A stretch of DNA of 51,355 nucleotides. It comes from a virus. The notes beneath the pieces are model-generated. The model saw nothing but the letters and a program-made list of their open reading frames with translations. It was not told the origin of the DNA and searched no databases. The DNA is taken from IMG/VR virus record IMGVR_UViG_3300024343_001092, positions 1 to 51,355 of that record, one strand, 5' to 3'. Below are positions 1 through 8,638 of this stretch, piece by piece. A program made the translations under genes and the position numbers. Within the stretch, counting starts at the first letter, position 1, and every line of letters starts with the position of its first letter.

Positions 1-711
1 GGGAAATCCGGTGGCCCCAAAATACAAAGAGTAACAGAAAGACCTATAAAAGACTAATAAGAACCGTTACCAAAACCGTTAGAAGAGAATCCTGATCCCG
101 ATCGAATGGGGCCCGTCCCCATCGCAACTAGGAGAACTCAAAGGGCCCTTATAGACTTTAACGTTCCCTGTAGGCCCCTTTTTTCCAGGTCCGGGAAACT
201 ACTACCCGACCCTCATCAGGGACCAGAAGTCTCGAGGGGCCAAGGTCATCGTCGGTGGAGGTGCGCCGAACTCAAAGGGCTACTAGACTCCAAATTGATT
301 GTTCGTCTATTAACTATAAACTGTAAACCGTAAAAGAGGTTAGAGATTCAAAGGATCGGCAGAGGCACTATCGGAGGGGACATAGAAATAAGAGCACTTG
401 GTATAGTCACCCTTCAGTGAGGCTGTCCCTACCTTCTTGGTTAATATGAATATTCATAATGGTACTTAAAGGGACCACGTAGTCTTCCGATGGTACGCTG
501 GCGTTACTATCAGGGTGTTAGACCAGTTGAAGATGTCCAAACGGAAAGTGTGAGAGGCCGAAGGTGAGGGCCGAAGGTGAGAGGCCCAATGGTATTATAA
601 TATAGACTGTGTATAAAAATTCTTAGGGACATAGATTACATGAAACAACTCAAAAATTTCCCATATAAGATAGGTAAAGAAAATCCCCCACATAACTAAA
701 ATTAAAGAAAT
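1..711. other. Gene-poor segment of unusual composition at window start
   Basis: No convincing gene is visible on either strand. The stretch to about 600 is clearly richer in G and C than the rest. It has short hairpins: TGGGG/CCCCA at 107-121, CCCT/AGGG at 210-221 and GGGCC/GGCCC at 568-587. It also has a 13-base direct repeat, GAACTCAAAGGGC, at 134-146 and 268-280, and an exact 13-base tandem duplication at 556-581. I found no tRNA T-loop signature on either strand. A 19-codon reading frame at 640-699 has no support. It could be a structured RNA region, a packaging or end region, or an assembly artefact. Confidence 0.5.
556..581. repeat. Exact 13-base tandem duplication
   Basis: The unit GGCCGAAGGTGAG occurs twice back to back, followed by AGGCCC. 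The flanks let GGGCC (568-572) pair with GGCCC (583-587). Its role is unknown. Confidence 0.8.
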
Positions 712-945
712 ATGATTAAAGTTCAACACACGCAATTAGAGTCTTCAACAATCGAAATGACTAGCTACTATGCTGACACTAAAGAGTTCATTGTAACTTT
801 CAAAAGTGGTGCCGTCTATTCCTACCATGGAGTTGAAGCCGATGACTATCACAAGTTTGCAAACTCTGGTAGTGCTGGACAGGCGCTAAATCATTTTATT
901 AAGGGTAAATACGAATTCACAAAAATCGAACAAGATGGCGAGTAA
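712..945 (+). CDS. KTSC-domain small protein
   Basis: This 77-residue protein matches the layout of the KTSC domain almost end to end. It has an N-terminal strand with SSTI, a central FKSGAVYSYHGV strand pair, then SGSAGQALNHFIKGKY. KTSC domains are small alpha/beta domains found alone or fused to nucleic-acid or lysyl-tRNA-synthetase-related proteins; the molecular role is not established. The ATG follows an A-rich leader without Shine-Dalgarno. The next gene starts inside its last codons (11-base overlap), so the two are probably translated together. The domain call rests on motif reading only. Confidence 0.7.
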   Translation: MIKVQHTQLESSTIEMTSYYADTKEFIVTFKSGAVYSYHGVEADDYHKFANSGSAGQALNHFIKGKYEFTKIEQDGE

Positions 946-1204
946 AAAAGAAGTAGTTGGTTGGAAAACTAAAATGATGGAAACGGTACATTTAGGCAAC
1001 AAGACCGGCAAGATGGCCCATGCGATGATTTGCATGAATTCAAAACCTGAATTAAGTAAATATTCTCAAGCTGCTCCAGAAGACGGAGTTTGCGATCAAT
1101 GGGTTTTTACTGGAACTGAAATTGCCTCGGTTCTATGTAGTAATTGTGTTCAACGTTTAATGTCCTTCGGTCCTAATCGAGGTTTAATCCAAAAAGAAGA
1201 TTAA
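935..1204 (+). CDS. Hypothetical cysteine-containing protein
   Basis: I do not recognise this 89-residue protein. It is basic at the N-terminus and carries four cysteines, including a CSNC pair near residues 68-71 that might bind a metal together with the upstream cysteines. No signal peptide or membrane segment is visible. It overlaps the KTSC gene by 11 bases and ends just before the LOG-family gene, so the three look like one transcription unit. Confidence 0.6.
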   Translation: MASKKEVVGWKTKMMETVHLGNKTGKMAHAMICMNSKPELSKYSQAAPEDGVCDQWVFTGTEIASVLCSNCVQRLMSFGPNRGLIQKED

Positions 1205-1205
1205 T

Positions 1206-1859
1206 ATGTCTAATAAGTCTATTGACGCCTGGCAAATTCTCAGAATACAGGGCGAGTTTACTCGAGCGTTCGATGAACTATCTGATTTAGACCGTCCTTG
1301 TATCGCCGTTTTCGGTTCAGCAAGAACTCCTAAAGATGATAAATTCTATCAAGAAGGCTTGGTCGTTGGAAAACAACTAGTCGAAGCTGGATTTGGAGTA
1401 ATAACCGGCGGTGGACCAGGAGTTATGGAAGCCGTAAACGAAGGAGCTAAAGAGGGTTTATCGATCGGATTAGGAATTGAATTACCATTTGAGGCAAGCA
1501 TGAATCCCTATGTCAATAAGGGTATAACATGTAGATACTTCTTTACCCGAAAAGTTTCACTTATAAAATACTCACAAGGATTTATCGTTTTTCCTGGAGG
1601 TCTAGGAACACTTGATGAGTTATTTGAAGCTCTTACACTTGCTCAAACTGGACACTCTCCTAAGTTTCCTATTATATTAGTAGGAAAAGATTACTGGAGC
1701 GGTCTATATAAATGGTTAATAGATACCGTGTTTATTAATGGTAAAATGTCTAATGATGATTTTGAACTATTCAGAATCGTCGACACTGGAGAAGAGGCAG
1801 TACAGAAGATTATCGAGCACAATGCAAAATATCGTCCTGATTCGAATACGAATTTTTAA
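1206..1859 (+). CDS. LOG-family protein (phosphoribohydrolase-like)
   Basis: This 217-residue protein has the two signature motifs of the LOG / TIGR00730 family: GGGPGVMEA at residues 68-76 and PGGLGTLDE at 130-138. An Arg-Lys pair (R115, K116) lies before the second motif, where the family places a catalytic Arg. Known members hydrolyse cytokinin riboside 5'-monophosphate or related nucleoside monophosphates to the free base and ribose 5-phosphate; others are annotated lysine decarboxylase by historical error. The length fits the family. In a phage it might act on nucleotides, which would agree with the pyrimidine enzymes at 3935 and 33808, but the substrate is not visible. Confidence 0.85.
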   Translation: MSNKSIDAWQILRIQGEFTRAFDELSDLDRPCIAVFGSARTPKDDKFYQEGLVVGKQLVEAGFGVITGGGPGVMEAVNEGAKEGLSIGLGIELPFEASMNPYVNKGITCRYFFTRKVSLIKYSQGFIVFPGGLGTLDELFEALTLAQTGHSPKFPIILVGKDYWSGLYKWLIDTVFINGKMSNDDFELFRIVDTGEEAVQKIIEHNAKYRPDSNTNF

Positions 1860-1863
1860 TTAA

Positions 1864-1871
1864 ATAAATAT
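1864..1871 (+). promoter_or_regulatory. Candidate late promoter (ATAAATAT)
   Basis: ATAAATAT lies 18 bases before the ATG of the ClpC-like gene. It resembles the T4 late promoter core TATAAATA and matches similar boxes before other genes here, for example 10516 and 43733. No -35 element is evident. Confidence 0.4.
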
Positions 1872-1889
1872 AGTAATAATACAATAGAC

Positions 1890-3908
1890 ATGATGGATAA
1901 TATAGAAGATATAAATAGTACAGGGACTAGTCCCAAAAAAGGTGGAAAAGGTAGAACTCCATTCCTAGATCAATTTGGAGAAGATTTAACACAGTTAGCA
2001 GCTGAAGGTAAATTAGATCCAATTATTGGTAGAGAAAAAGAAGTTCATCGAGTTTGCCAAATTCTTTCTCGTCGAAAGAAAAATAATCCAATTATCCTAG
2101 GAGATCCAGGAGTTGGTAAAACTGCAATCGTTGAAGCAATTGCTCAGCGCATAGTCGAAAAGAAAGTTGCGCGTACCCTATTAAATAAGAAAATTATCTC
2201 TCTTAACCTAACCACAATTGTAGCCGGTACCAAATATCGTGGAGAGTTTGAAGAGAGAATGAAAATGATTGTTGAAGAACTTAAGTCAAATCAGGACGTT
2301 ATTGTATTCATTGATGAGATTCATACTTTGATCGGCGCTGGAGGTTCTTCTGGATCTTTAGATGCTTCTAATATTCTAAAACCTGCTCTTGCACGAGGAC
2401 AAGTTCATTGTATTGGCGCTACAACAACCGACGAATACAGAGAACATATTGAAGAGGATGGAGCTCTAACTCGTCGTTTTCAAGAAGTTTTCATTGATCC
2501 ACCTTCAATAGACGAAGCAATTGAAATCTTAAACAAGATTAAAGAGAAATACGAAGATCACCATTCGGTAACTTATACACCTGAAGCTATTGAAGCTTGC
2601 GTAAAGTTATCTGAAAGATATATCACACAACGAGAATTACCAGACAAGGCTATTGATATAATGGACGAAGTTGGTTCTAAAATACATTTGCTAGAAATTA
2701 ACGTTCCTCCTTATGTTAAAAAGATGGAAGATGAAGCTGATGAATTTGGAAAACAAAAACACGAAGCTGTTAGTAAACAAGATTATGAAGCAGCTGCAAA
2801 TTTTAGAGATGCTGAACTTGGTAAAAGAAAAGAAATCGAGGCTAAATTAAAAGATTGGGAAAAGAGTTTACGAGATAAACGTAGACGTGTTACTGATCAA
2901 GATGTTGCCGGGACAATTGCTGAAATTACTGGAATTCCGGTAACTCGTCTAAGTGGAGATGAGAGTAAGATGATTGTAGGAATGAATAAAGAATTAAATA
3001 AAATTATAATTGGTCAGAGTGGAGCGGTAGATTCTTTATGTAGAGTTATTAAGCGTTCTAGAACTGGAGTATCTTCAGCTAAGAAACCAATCGGTTCATT
3101 TATGTTTATTGGTCCAACTGGAGTTGGTAAAACTGAAACAGTAAAAGCACTTACCGAATATTATTTTGGTTCAGAAGATAATTTGATTAGAATTGATATG
3201 AGCGAATACTCTGAGAAATTTACAGTTTCTCGCCTAGTTGGAGCTCCTCCGGGATATGTTGGATACGAAGAAGGCGGTCAATTAACCGAGCAAGTTCGTA
3301 GAAAACCATATTCAGTAGTATTATTTGATGAGATTGAAAAAGCGCATCCAGATATTTTTAATACCCTATTGCAGGTTTTAGATGATGGTAGGTTAACTGA
3401 TTCTTTAGGTAGAACAATTGATTTTACAAATACAATTATCATTATGACTTCTAATATTGGTGCCCGTAAATTTGCTGAATTTGGAGTAGGTATTGGTTTT
3501 ACAGACGGCTCAATATCTAGTCAAAAGGCTAAAATGGAATCGGTGATCAGGAAAGAATTAAAGAACAAGTTCCCACCAGAATTCTTAAATAGATTAGATG
3601 ATATGATTTTATTTGAGCAATTATCTGAAGAATCTATTCTTAAGATTGTAGAACTTGAATTAGCAGAAGTTGCTGAAAGATTATTAGATCAGGGAATGAC
3701 TATTAAATTTACAAAATCAGCTAAATTATTCTTGGTTAAAGAAGGTTATGATATTGCATACGGAGCAAGACCAATTAAACGAGCTATCCAGCATTTTGTA
3801 GAAGACTTATTGGCAGATTCAATCATTGATAAGACAATAACTCCTTCAACAGAGTTCTTTTATACCGTCAATCACGAAAAAGATGCGATTAAACTTTCTT
3901 TGAAATAA
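1890..3908 (+). CDS. clpC: ClpC-type AAA+ protein unfoldase
   Basis: This 672-residue protein has two AAA+ modules. D1 has Walker A GDPGVGKT at 71-78, pore loop KYRGEF at 115-120 and Walker B IDEIH at 141-145. D2 has Walker A GPTGVGKT at 408-415, pore loop GYVGYEEGG at about 455-463 and Walker [12 protein letters not shown] at 476-486. A UVR-type helix pair at about 283-311 separates them, as in ClpC. An IGF tripeptide (535-537) sits where ClpA, ClpX and ClpC carry their ClpP-docking loop. The usual N-terminal double Clp-N domain is missing, so host adaptors that bind it may not work. A ClpP homologue lies at 5099, so a phage ClpCP protease is likely. The ATG at 1893 is an alternative start. 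Confidence 0.93.
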   Translation: MMDNIEDINSTGTSPKKGGKGRTPFLDQFGEDLTQLAAEGKLDPIIGREKEVHRVCQILSRRKKNNPIILGDPGVGKTAIVEAIAQRIVEKKVARTLLNKKIISLNLTTIVAGTKYRGEFEERMKMIVEELKSNQDVIVFIDEIHTLIGAGGSSGSLDASNILKPALARGQVHCIGATTTDEYREHIEEDGALTRRFQEVFIDPPSIDEAIEILNKIKEKYEDHHSVTYTPEAIEACVKLSERYITQRELPDKAIDIMDEVGSKIHLLEINVPPYVKKMEDEADEFGKQKHEAVSKQDYEAAANFRDAELGKRKEIEAKLKDWEKSLRDKRRRVTDQDVAGTIAEITGIPVTRLSGDESKMIVGMNKELNKIIIGQSGAVDSLCRVIKRSRTGVSSAKKPIGSFMFIGPTGVGKTETVKALTEYYFGSEDNLIRIDMSEYSEKFTVSRLVGAPPGYVGYEEGGQLTEQVRRKPYSVVLFDEIEKAHPDIFNTLLQVLDDGRLTDSLGRTIDFTNTIIIMTSNIGARKFAEFGVGIGFTDGSISSQKAKMESVIRKELKNKFPPEFLNRLDDMILFEQLSEESILKIVELELAEVAERLLDQGMTIKFTKSAKLFLVKEGYDIAYGARPIKRAIQHFVEDLLADSIIDKTITPSTEFFYTVNHEKDAIKLSLK

Positions 3909-3934
3909 GTGTATAACCTTTATAATTAAAAACA

Positions 3935-4843
3935 ATGAGTAATTTTTCAAACACGTTTATCGATATAATCGAAGACATTAATAAAAACGGTTCGGAATCT
4001 CAGCCGAGAAGTTTAAAAGTTCGTGAATTAATATATGGTCAATACTCAGTAGATTCTATTCAGCCATTTGCATCATTTAAAGACAGAGCTTTTAACTGGA
4101 AATATTTTGCTGGAGAAGTAGCATGGTATCTTAAAAAAGACTGTGATATCGATTACATTAATAAGTTCTCTAATTTCTGGAAAGGTATTACAAATCCTGG
4201 TACAAATGAAATTAATTCAAACTACGGAGCCTTATTATTCGGACCTCAACTTAAATGGTGCTTAGATAGTTTAAAAGCTGACATAAATACTCGTCAAGCA
4301 ATTGCATTCTTGAATCAGCCAAAATATCAATTTGAAGGTAATAAAGATTTTGTTTGTACAATGTACCTTAACTTTTTTATTAGAGATAATAAATTGAATA
4401 TGAAAGTTCAAATGCGATCTAACGATATTTTCTATGGTCTTACATTTGACGCTCCTTTCTTTGCAGTGGTACATCAACACATGCTTCTTTGGTTAAAAGA
4501 AACATATCCAACTTTAGAGATTGGAGAGTATGTTCATTTTGCCGATAATATCCATTATTACGAAAGACATTTTGAATTGTCTGATCAGATTTTAGAAAAT
4601 GGAAAAGCAGATAAGCAATATTCCATGGAGCTTACAAAACCATTATTCTACGTCGATGATTTTAATAATTTTACACTAACTGAAATTGGTAACGATTACA
4701 TTGACGAAATCGATGCGATCTCTACCAATGAAAATTCTAAAAATATAGAATATCTAGCCGTTTTATCTAAATACTTAAACGTAACCATTAATGAAAAAAG
4801 TACCAATAATAAAGATAATGCTAGGGCGGAATCATTCCAATAA
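3935..4843 (+). CDS. Thymidylate-synthase-fold enzyme, probable dCMP (hydroxy)methylase
   Basis: The 302-residue protein has the thymidylate synthase superfamily order: EVAWYLKKDCDI (catalytic-type Glu61), FWKGI, NYGALLFG, DINTRQAI (Arg120), Cys141 in DFVCTMYLNFFIR, MRSND (160-164), and HFADNIHYY with His207 and Tyr209. The enzyme transfers a one-carbon unit from methylene-tetrahydrofolate to C5 of a pyrimidine nucleotide. In thymidylate synthase an Asn after the GLPF motif selects dUMP. Here the matching residue is Asp172 (GLTFDAPFF), as in T4 dCMP hydroxymethylase. I therefore infer dCMP as substrate, though some related dUMP enzymes also vary here. The C-terminal tail of about 60 residues is unlike the canonical family. 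dCMP deaminase lies at 33808. Confidence 0.8.
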   Translation: MSNFSNTFIDIIEDINKNGSESQPRSLKVRELIYGQYSVDSIQPFASFKDRAFNWKYFAGEVAWYLKKDCDIDYINKFSNFWKGITNPGTNEINSNYGALLFGPQLKWCLDSLKADINTRQAIAFLNQPKYQFEGNKDFVCTMYLNFFIRDNKLNMKVQMRSNDIFYGLTFDAPFFAVVHQHMLLWLKETYPTLEIGEYVHFADNIHYYERHFELSDQILENGKADKQYSMELTKPLFYVDDFNNFTLTEIGNDYIDEIDAISTNENSKNIEYLAVLSKYLNVTINEKSTNNKDNARAESFQ

Positions 4844-5102
4844 GTTACTTAGTAATTATCTCGAAAGAGAAGGAGAAGACACGCTAAATAGACAAATAGT
4901 CTCGCATGTTTTAAACACATTAGATGGTACAATTAAGCATAATATATTATGTCAGTTCGAAGACGATAACGGAAGTAAATACGATATTAGTTTAGAAAAA
5001 GAAAACTGGAAAAAATCATTAAACAAAGCACACGCCTATTTTTTAGAAATAGAAGAATACGAAACTTGTAAAATTATTAAAGAAATACTAGAACAATTAT
5101 GA
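4818..5102 (+). CDS. Small EEYEKC-family protein (copy 1)
   Basis: A start at 4818 gives 94 residues and a 26-base overlap with the previous gene; ATG 4791 is possible but overlaps more. The function is not known. The last 23 residues (YFLEIEEYETCKIIKEIL and flanks) share a pattern with proteins at 25246, 26541 and 27062: a hydrophobic helix, aromatic-Phe, then EEYE(K/T)C and another amphipathic helix. The pattern faintly resembles the UVR helix of ClpC and UvrB. The stop overlaps the ClpP start (TTATGA), so the two are translationally coupled. An adaptor role for the Clp machine is a guess based on that position. Confidence 0.65.
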   Translation: MLGRNHSNKLLSNYLEREGEDTLNRQIVSHVLNTLDGTIKHNILCQFEDDNGSKYDISLEKENWKKSLNKAHAYFLEIEEYETCKIIKEILEQL

Positions 5103-5782
5103 ATTACTACAGCAAAGACAAAGAATTTAATAGATATGCCAAATCTGAGCATAACATCTCATCTTTAAAATTAGATTACTACGGTAAACAGGTTCAAGGA
5201 TCTTTGACACCGTATATTCTAGAAGAGAGAGAATTAAGAGTTAGTCAAATGGACATTTTCTCTAGATTAATGATGGATCGATTATTATGGGTAGCTGGAG
5301 AAGTTAACGATAATATGTCAACCATCGTACAGGCTCAGTTGATGTTTCTGGATTCAGTAAACAACGACGATATTACAATGCATATTGATTCTGGTGGTGG
5401 AAGCTGTAAATCCGGATTATCAATGGTGGATGTAATGGATTACATTAAGAGCGATATCAAAACCGTAAACACTGGAATGGCCGCTTCAATGGGATCAATC
5501 TTATTAGGAGCTGGTACTAAAGGTAAAAGGTCTTCTTTAAGATTCAGTACAACAATGCTACACCAATCTTCTGGAGGTTTCAGTGGAAATATTCAAGATG
5601 CTGCAATTGACTGGAAAGAATGGATCAAAGTAAACGATGTATTATTTGGTTTACTAGGAGAATATTGCGGTAAAGATCCAGAACAAGTTAAAAAAGATGC
5701 CGAAAGAGATTTATGGTTAGATGCTAATCAGGCTTTAGAATATGGTATTATCGATTTTATTGTAAAAAATAATAAAAAATAA
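5099..5782 (+). CDS. clpP: ClpP-like serine peptidase
   Basis: This 227-residue protein carries the full ClpP catalytic triad: Ser130 in GMAASMGSILL, His155 in TTMLHQSSGG and Asp204 in ERDLWLDANQALEYGIID. The HIDSGGGSCKSG segment (about 95-106) matches the oxyanion and substrate strand region. An N-terminal extension of about 40 residues precedes the usual start of the fold. ClpP forms a barrel that degrades proteins fed by Clp ATPases, and the ClpC-like gene is about 1.2 kb upstream. Some phages use ClpP-fold enzymes as prohead proteases. The usual T4-type protease is not in this window, so that alternative stays open. Confidence 0.9.
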   Translation: MNYYSKDKEFNRYAKSEHNISSLKLDYYGKQVQGSLTPYILEERELRVSQMDIFSRLMMDRLLWVAGEVNDNMSTIVQAQLMFLDSVNNDDITMHIDSGGGSCKSGLSMVDVMDYIKSDIKTVNTGMAASMGSILLGAGTKGKRSSLRFSTTMLHQSSGGFSGNIQDAAIDWKEWIKVNDVLFGLLGEYCGKDPEQVKKDAERDLWLDANQALEYGIIDFIVKNNKK

Positions 5783-5988
5783 TGAATGTACATATTTACA
5801 TCGAATCAGACAAAGTAGAGTACTTAAAAAGAATTCTTGATATTGTATGGTCTCTTGATTCAGATGAGCAAGACTCTATCACATATCAAAATATTCCTGC
5901 TAAAGGATGTGTTCAAGTATCTATGTCTTCAAATGAATTTATCGCCTTAACCGACCGAGGATTATTAAATGAAATTATCGAGCTATGA
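5782..5988 (+). CDS. Hypothetical 68-residue protein
   Basis: The ATG shares a base with the ClpP stop (TAATG), indicating coupled translation. The sequence alternates strands and helices (VHIYIESDKVEYLKRILDIV, then CVQVSMSSNEFIAL), suggesting a small alpha/beta fold. The 79-residue protein at 23822 has a similar start (LTIYIHHMLVDELFDFL) and may be a distant paralogue. I do not recognise the family. Confidence 0.6.
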   Translation: MNVHIYIESDKVEYLKRILDIVWSLDSDEQDSITYQNIPAKGCVQVSMSSNEFIALTDRGLLNEIIEL

Positions 5989-6299
5989 GCAGAGACAGAC
6001 AACGCAAACTTTTTATTGAATTAATCAATAAACAACTAGAACCATTCGGCAAAACTTACGAACAGGTTGTAGATATGCCAAATTGGTATATGAATTTTCA
6101 GACAACACCAGAAGAACAAAAGAAATTCACTGAATATTGTGTTACCAGAATTAGCAAAGAATTAGGATTAACTAAGAAACTGGCCGAAATGGAGGCTAGC
6201 TGGTTTATTCTGCAATGGGGATTAACTACATCATCTACCGAATATATTTCTCCTTCTAAAAAGAATTCTGAACCGGTTAAAATTAAGAAAAAGAATTAA
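5985..6299 (+). CDS. Conserved-looking phage hypothetical protein
   Basis: The 104-residue protein is mostly helical, with a basic start (SRDRQRKLF), a central MPNWYMNFQTTPEEQKKF segment and ASWFILQWGL near the end. This arrangement reminds me of uncharacterised proteins of large myophages, but I cannot name a family. It overlaps the previous gene by four bases (ATGA). Confidence 0.6.
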   Translation: MSRDRQRKLFIELINKQLEPFGKTYEQVVDMPNWYMNFQTTPEEQKKFTEYCVTRISKELGLTKKLAEMEASWFILQWGLTTSSTEYISPSKKNSEPVKIKKKN

Positions 6300-6330
6300 C
6301 ATTTACTAGCATCTCCGTGATACATACAAC

Positions 6331-7026
6331 ATGGAGATACTGGATGATGATTGGCTTACTTCACAACCAATAGATTACGAATTTAAGAAGTATAAGCTTC
6401 TTTCAGCGGCTAATAAATATCAGTCGTTAATAAAGGATGGTGACATCTTTCCTGTTCTAGATGAAGTTGAATTCCATCTAGACTATCTCTACAAATTCAA
6501 GTACAAAATCGACGAAATTACTTCTAGATTAAGAACTCTCAAGGGCATTGATATCGATACAATGTCTCTTCAATACGAATACAACAATGCGAACACTGAT
6601 GAAATTAATACTATAATAAGTATTTCCGAGGATGCAACGGTTTTCTTTGAAAAAATATACAAAGACATTCGAGCTAAATGGAGAGATACTGAAAAGTTTA
6701 TTAATTTTACTCAAATACCCGAGCAGAAGAGAGTCTATGTTAACGGGTATTTAATACTATGCACTAATGATAAGAAATACAGGATCTATAGTTTTATTAA
6801 ACCGGGTTCGATTTTAACAAATTGGAAAGATTTCAAATTTGAATTATTTAAAGATGAAGATGATTACTCTATCGAAAAAATATCTGATTTTGTAACCATA
6901 GTAGGCATAAACGAGCCTAGTAGAATACATATCAGAGCAGATATTAAGAAAGCTTTTCCTCTAGAAACATGCCTCTTACCAATTACTCGATATAAATTAT
7001 TCAATTATCTTAAAACTAACACTTGA
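6331..7026 (+). CDS. Hypothetical protein, 231 residues
   Basis: No family is recognised. The N-terminal half is helical with heptad-like spacing (about residues 35-110), and the C-terminal half is strand-rich and hydrophobic (RVYVNGYLILCT, SDFVTIVGI). No signal peptide is seen. The ATG region GGAGAT can pair with ATCTCC about 20 bases upstream, which might modulate initiation. It closes the ClpP operon ahead of the fibre genes. Confidence 0.6.
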   Translation: MEILDDDWLTSQPIDYEFKKYKLLSAANKYQSLIKDGDIFPVLDEVEFHLDYLYKFKYKIDEITSRLRTLKGIDIDTMSLQYEYNNANTDEINTIISISEDATVFFEKIYKDIRAKWRDTEKFINFTQIPEQKRVYVNGYLILCTNDKKYRIYSFIKPGSILTNWKDFKFELFKDEDDYSIEKISDFVTIVGINEPSRIHIRADIKKAFPLETCLLPITRYKLFNYLKTNT

Positions 7027-7041
7027 GTAGTTAGTATTCCA

Positions 7042-7050
7042 GATATATAA
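7042..7050 (+). promoter_or_regulatory. Candidate late promoter (GATATATAA)
   Basis: GATATATAA lies about 28 bases before the ATG of the first fibre gene and belongs to the recurrent AATATATA-type boxes. It starts the structural region after a 52-base gap. Confidence 0.4.
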
Positions 7051-7078
7051 ACAAGATAAAAACAATAAACAGACAAAA

Positions 7079-8518
7079 ATGGCTTACTTTGCAAAAGATG
7101 ACATTCTAATATATTTAGAGCAAACAGTTGGTATTGGCCAAGGACTATCAACTAACGTAAAATTAACATTTTTTAAAGATTTCATAGGACAGCACCTAGA
7201 CGTAAGAAATTCAGGTTCTCTTAGAATATCTTTATTTAATGCTGCTGGAAAAAGATTATTAACATTCAGATATCCAGACGACCTAACAGCGTACGGTGGA
7301 GAACCAATTTCTGTTTCAACAAATCCTGCAACTAGAGGAGAAATCGAATTTACAATTTCACAATTTTATTCTAGTAGATTAGATGTAGGAGCAATATACG
7401 CCGAAGTTGTTTTTGTCGATACTGTAAATTATTATCCGACCACAAAAACATACGCGTTTGATCAATTTGCATTAGGTACAGTTGCAGCCACTGGAATTCC
7501 TTTATTACAGGAGGCAGTTGCTGGAGATTCATTAGTTTCTACATTCAATATTAGTTCTATCACTGGAGCAAACCCAACAGCTTCCGGTACTGCTTCAATA
7601 AATAGCAGCGCACCCCAAAGTGTAACAACGATAAAATTCAATAATCTTAACGAGAACAGTATTAGATTATCTTCATTAGAAAATTTCTTAACAAACAGAT
7701 TAGCTAAATGCGAAGGAATCATAACATTAATAAATACTCTAGCTCCAACTCAATATGCTGTTTACAAAATCATATCATGGAGTAGAATTAATTTAAACGG
7801 AAGTACTGATAGCGAATTCGGTGATGCGATACAAATTACATTAGAATTTGAAGCAGCTGCTAGCAGTCAAATATACGCTGCTTTGACATGGGCGATCGGT
7901 TCAAGAATATCTTACCAATTAGAAGCATTTGCCGATGTTGCCGATATCGAAACTTCTTTATCACACGTTCTTCTTTCGATTGATTCTTTAGAAACTACAA
8001 TTGGTGGAACTACATTGTCTTCTTCGGTTGATTCTTTAGAATCTCAACTCTCTTCTTTATCACATGTTCTTTCTTCGATTGATTCTTTAGAAACTACAAT
8101 TGGTGGAACTACATTATCTTCTTCAATCGATTCTTTAGAATCTCAACTATCTTCTCAATTGCTAGCAATATTTGCAAGCATAGATAATATCGAAAGTATT
8201 TCTCATCCAGTATCATTTACTGAAAGAAATAGAATTCCAATTACAACTTCTGGAAATAATGCATCTACTGGAATAACTTTGTCTAGACAACCTACAACCG
8301 CAACATTTATCGAAATTAATGTAAATGGATCGATTATAGATGTTAAAGACGGCACAGGAACTAATCAAAGTTGTTATTTCTCAGTCGATGGCGGATTAAC
8401 ACCAAAAACATACGCGCAATTATCAATTGGAGATACTCTATATTGGAATGGAATTTTAGCAGGCTATGATTTAGACGGATATGATAGAATAGACATGACA
8501 TATCAGGTAGAATCATAA
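7079..8518 (+). CDS. Tail fibre / adhesin-type structural protein with SxDSLET repeats
   Basis: The 479-residue protein has a strand-rich N-terminal domain (about 1-280), then helical repeats with SIDSLETTIGGTTL and SVDSLESQLSS (about 300-365), and a C-terminal beta domain (about 375-479). The repeats have a 33-residue period and are typical of trimeric coiled-coil shafts. The same SVDSLET phrase fills the next gene, so the two probably belong to one fibre assembly. The order suggests a proximal or connector fibre subunit. The role is inferred from repeat structure and neighbours, not a recognised family. Confidence 0.7.
   Translation: MAYFAKDDILIYLEQTVGIGQGLSTNVKLTFFKDFIGQHLDVRNSGSLRISLFNAAGKRLLTFRYPDDLTAYGGEPISVSTNPATRGEIEFTISQFYSSRLDVGAIYAEVVFVDTVNYYPTTKTYAFDQFALGTVAATGIPLLQEAVAGDSLVSTFNISSITGANPTASGTASINSSAPQSVTTIKFNNLNENSIRLSSLENFLTNRLAKCEGIITLINTLAPTQYAVYKIISWSRINLNGSTDSEFGDAIQITLEFEAAASSQIYAALTWAIGSRISYQLEAFADVADIETSLSHVLLSIDSLETTIGGTTLSSSVDSLESQLSSLSHVLSSIDSLETTIGGTTLSSSIDSLESQLSSQLLAIFASIDNIESISHPVSFTERNRIPITTSGNNASTGITLSRQPTTATFIEINVNGSIIDVKDGTGTNQSCYFSVDGGLTPKTYAQLSIGDTLYWNGILAGYDLDGYDRIDMTYQVES
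7982..8150 (+). repeat. Tandem coding repeat, 99-base period
   Basis: The segment beginning GATTCTTTAGAAACTACAAT recurs 99 bases later (7982 and 8081). It encodes the SIDSLETTIGGTTL shaft repeat, and the two copies differ at a few silent or conservative positions. Confidence 0.75.
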
Positions 8519-8563
8519 TACATTTTAGTGCAAAATTATTACTATAATATTGAAGAATCTTCT

Positions 8564-8591
8564 AATATATAGGAGCTTTAATAATATATAA
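8564..8591 (+). promoter_or_regulatory. Two AATATATA-type boxes (candidate late promoter)
   Basis: AATATATAG (8564-8572) and AATATATAA (8583-8591) lie 47-66 bases before the fibre gene at 8639, inside a 120-base gap. The downstream box fits the spacing seen elsewhere better. Confidence 0.4.
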
Positions 8592-8638
8592 ATCATCCAG
8601 ATCAATTATGAACTGGGACCAAACAAATTTAAAAACAT

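Noticed and set aside
106-333. 75-codon frame in the odd 5' segment
   Set aside because: Its composition is low-quality (Arg/Pro-rich, no domain pattern) and it crosses hairpins and a direct repeat; it looks like chance in G+C-rich sequence.
1-640. tRNA gene cluster
   Set aside because: Scanning both strands for a T-loop (TTCRANNC) flanked by five pairing bases found no acceptable arm.
4791-4817. Upstream ATG for the first EEYEKC protein
   Set aside because: It increases the overlap with the thymidylate-synthase-fold gene and adds residues without similarity to the paralogues; not excluded.
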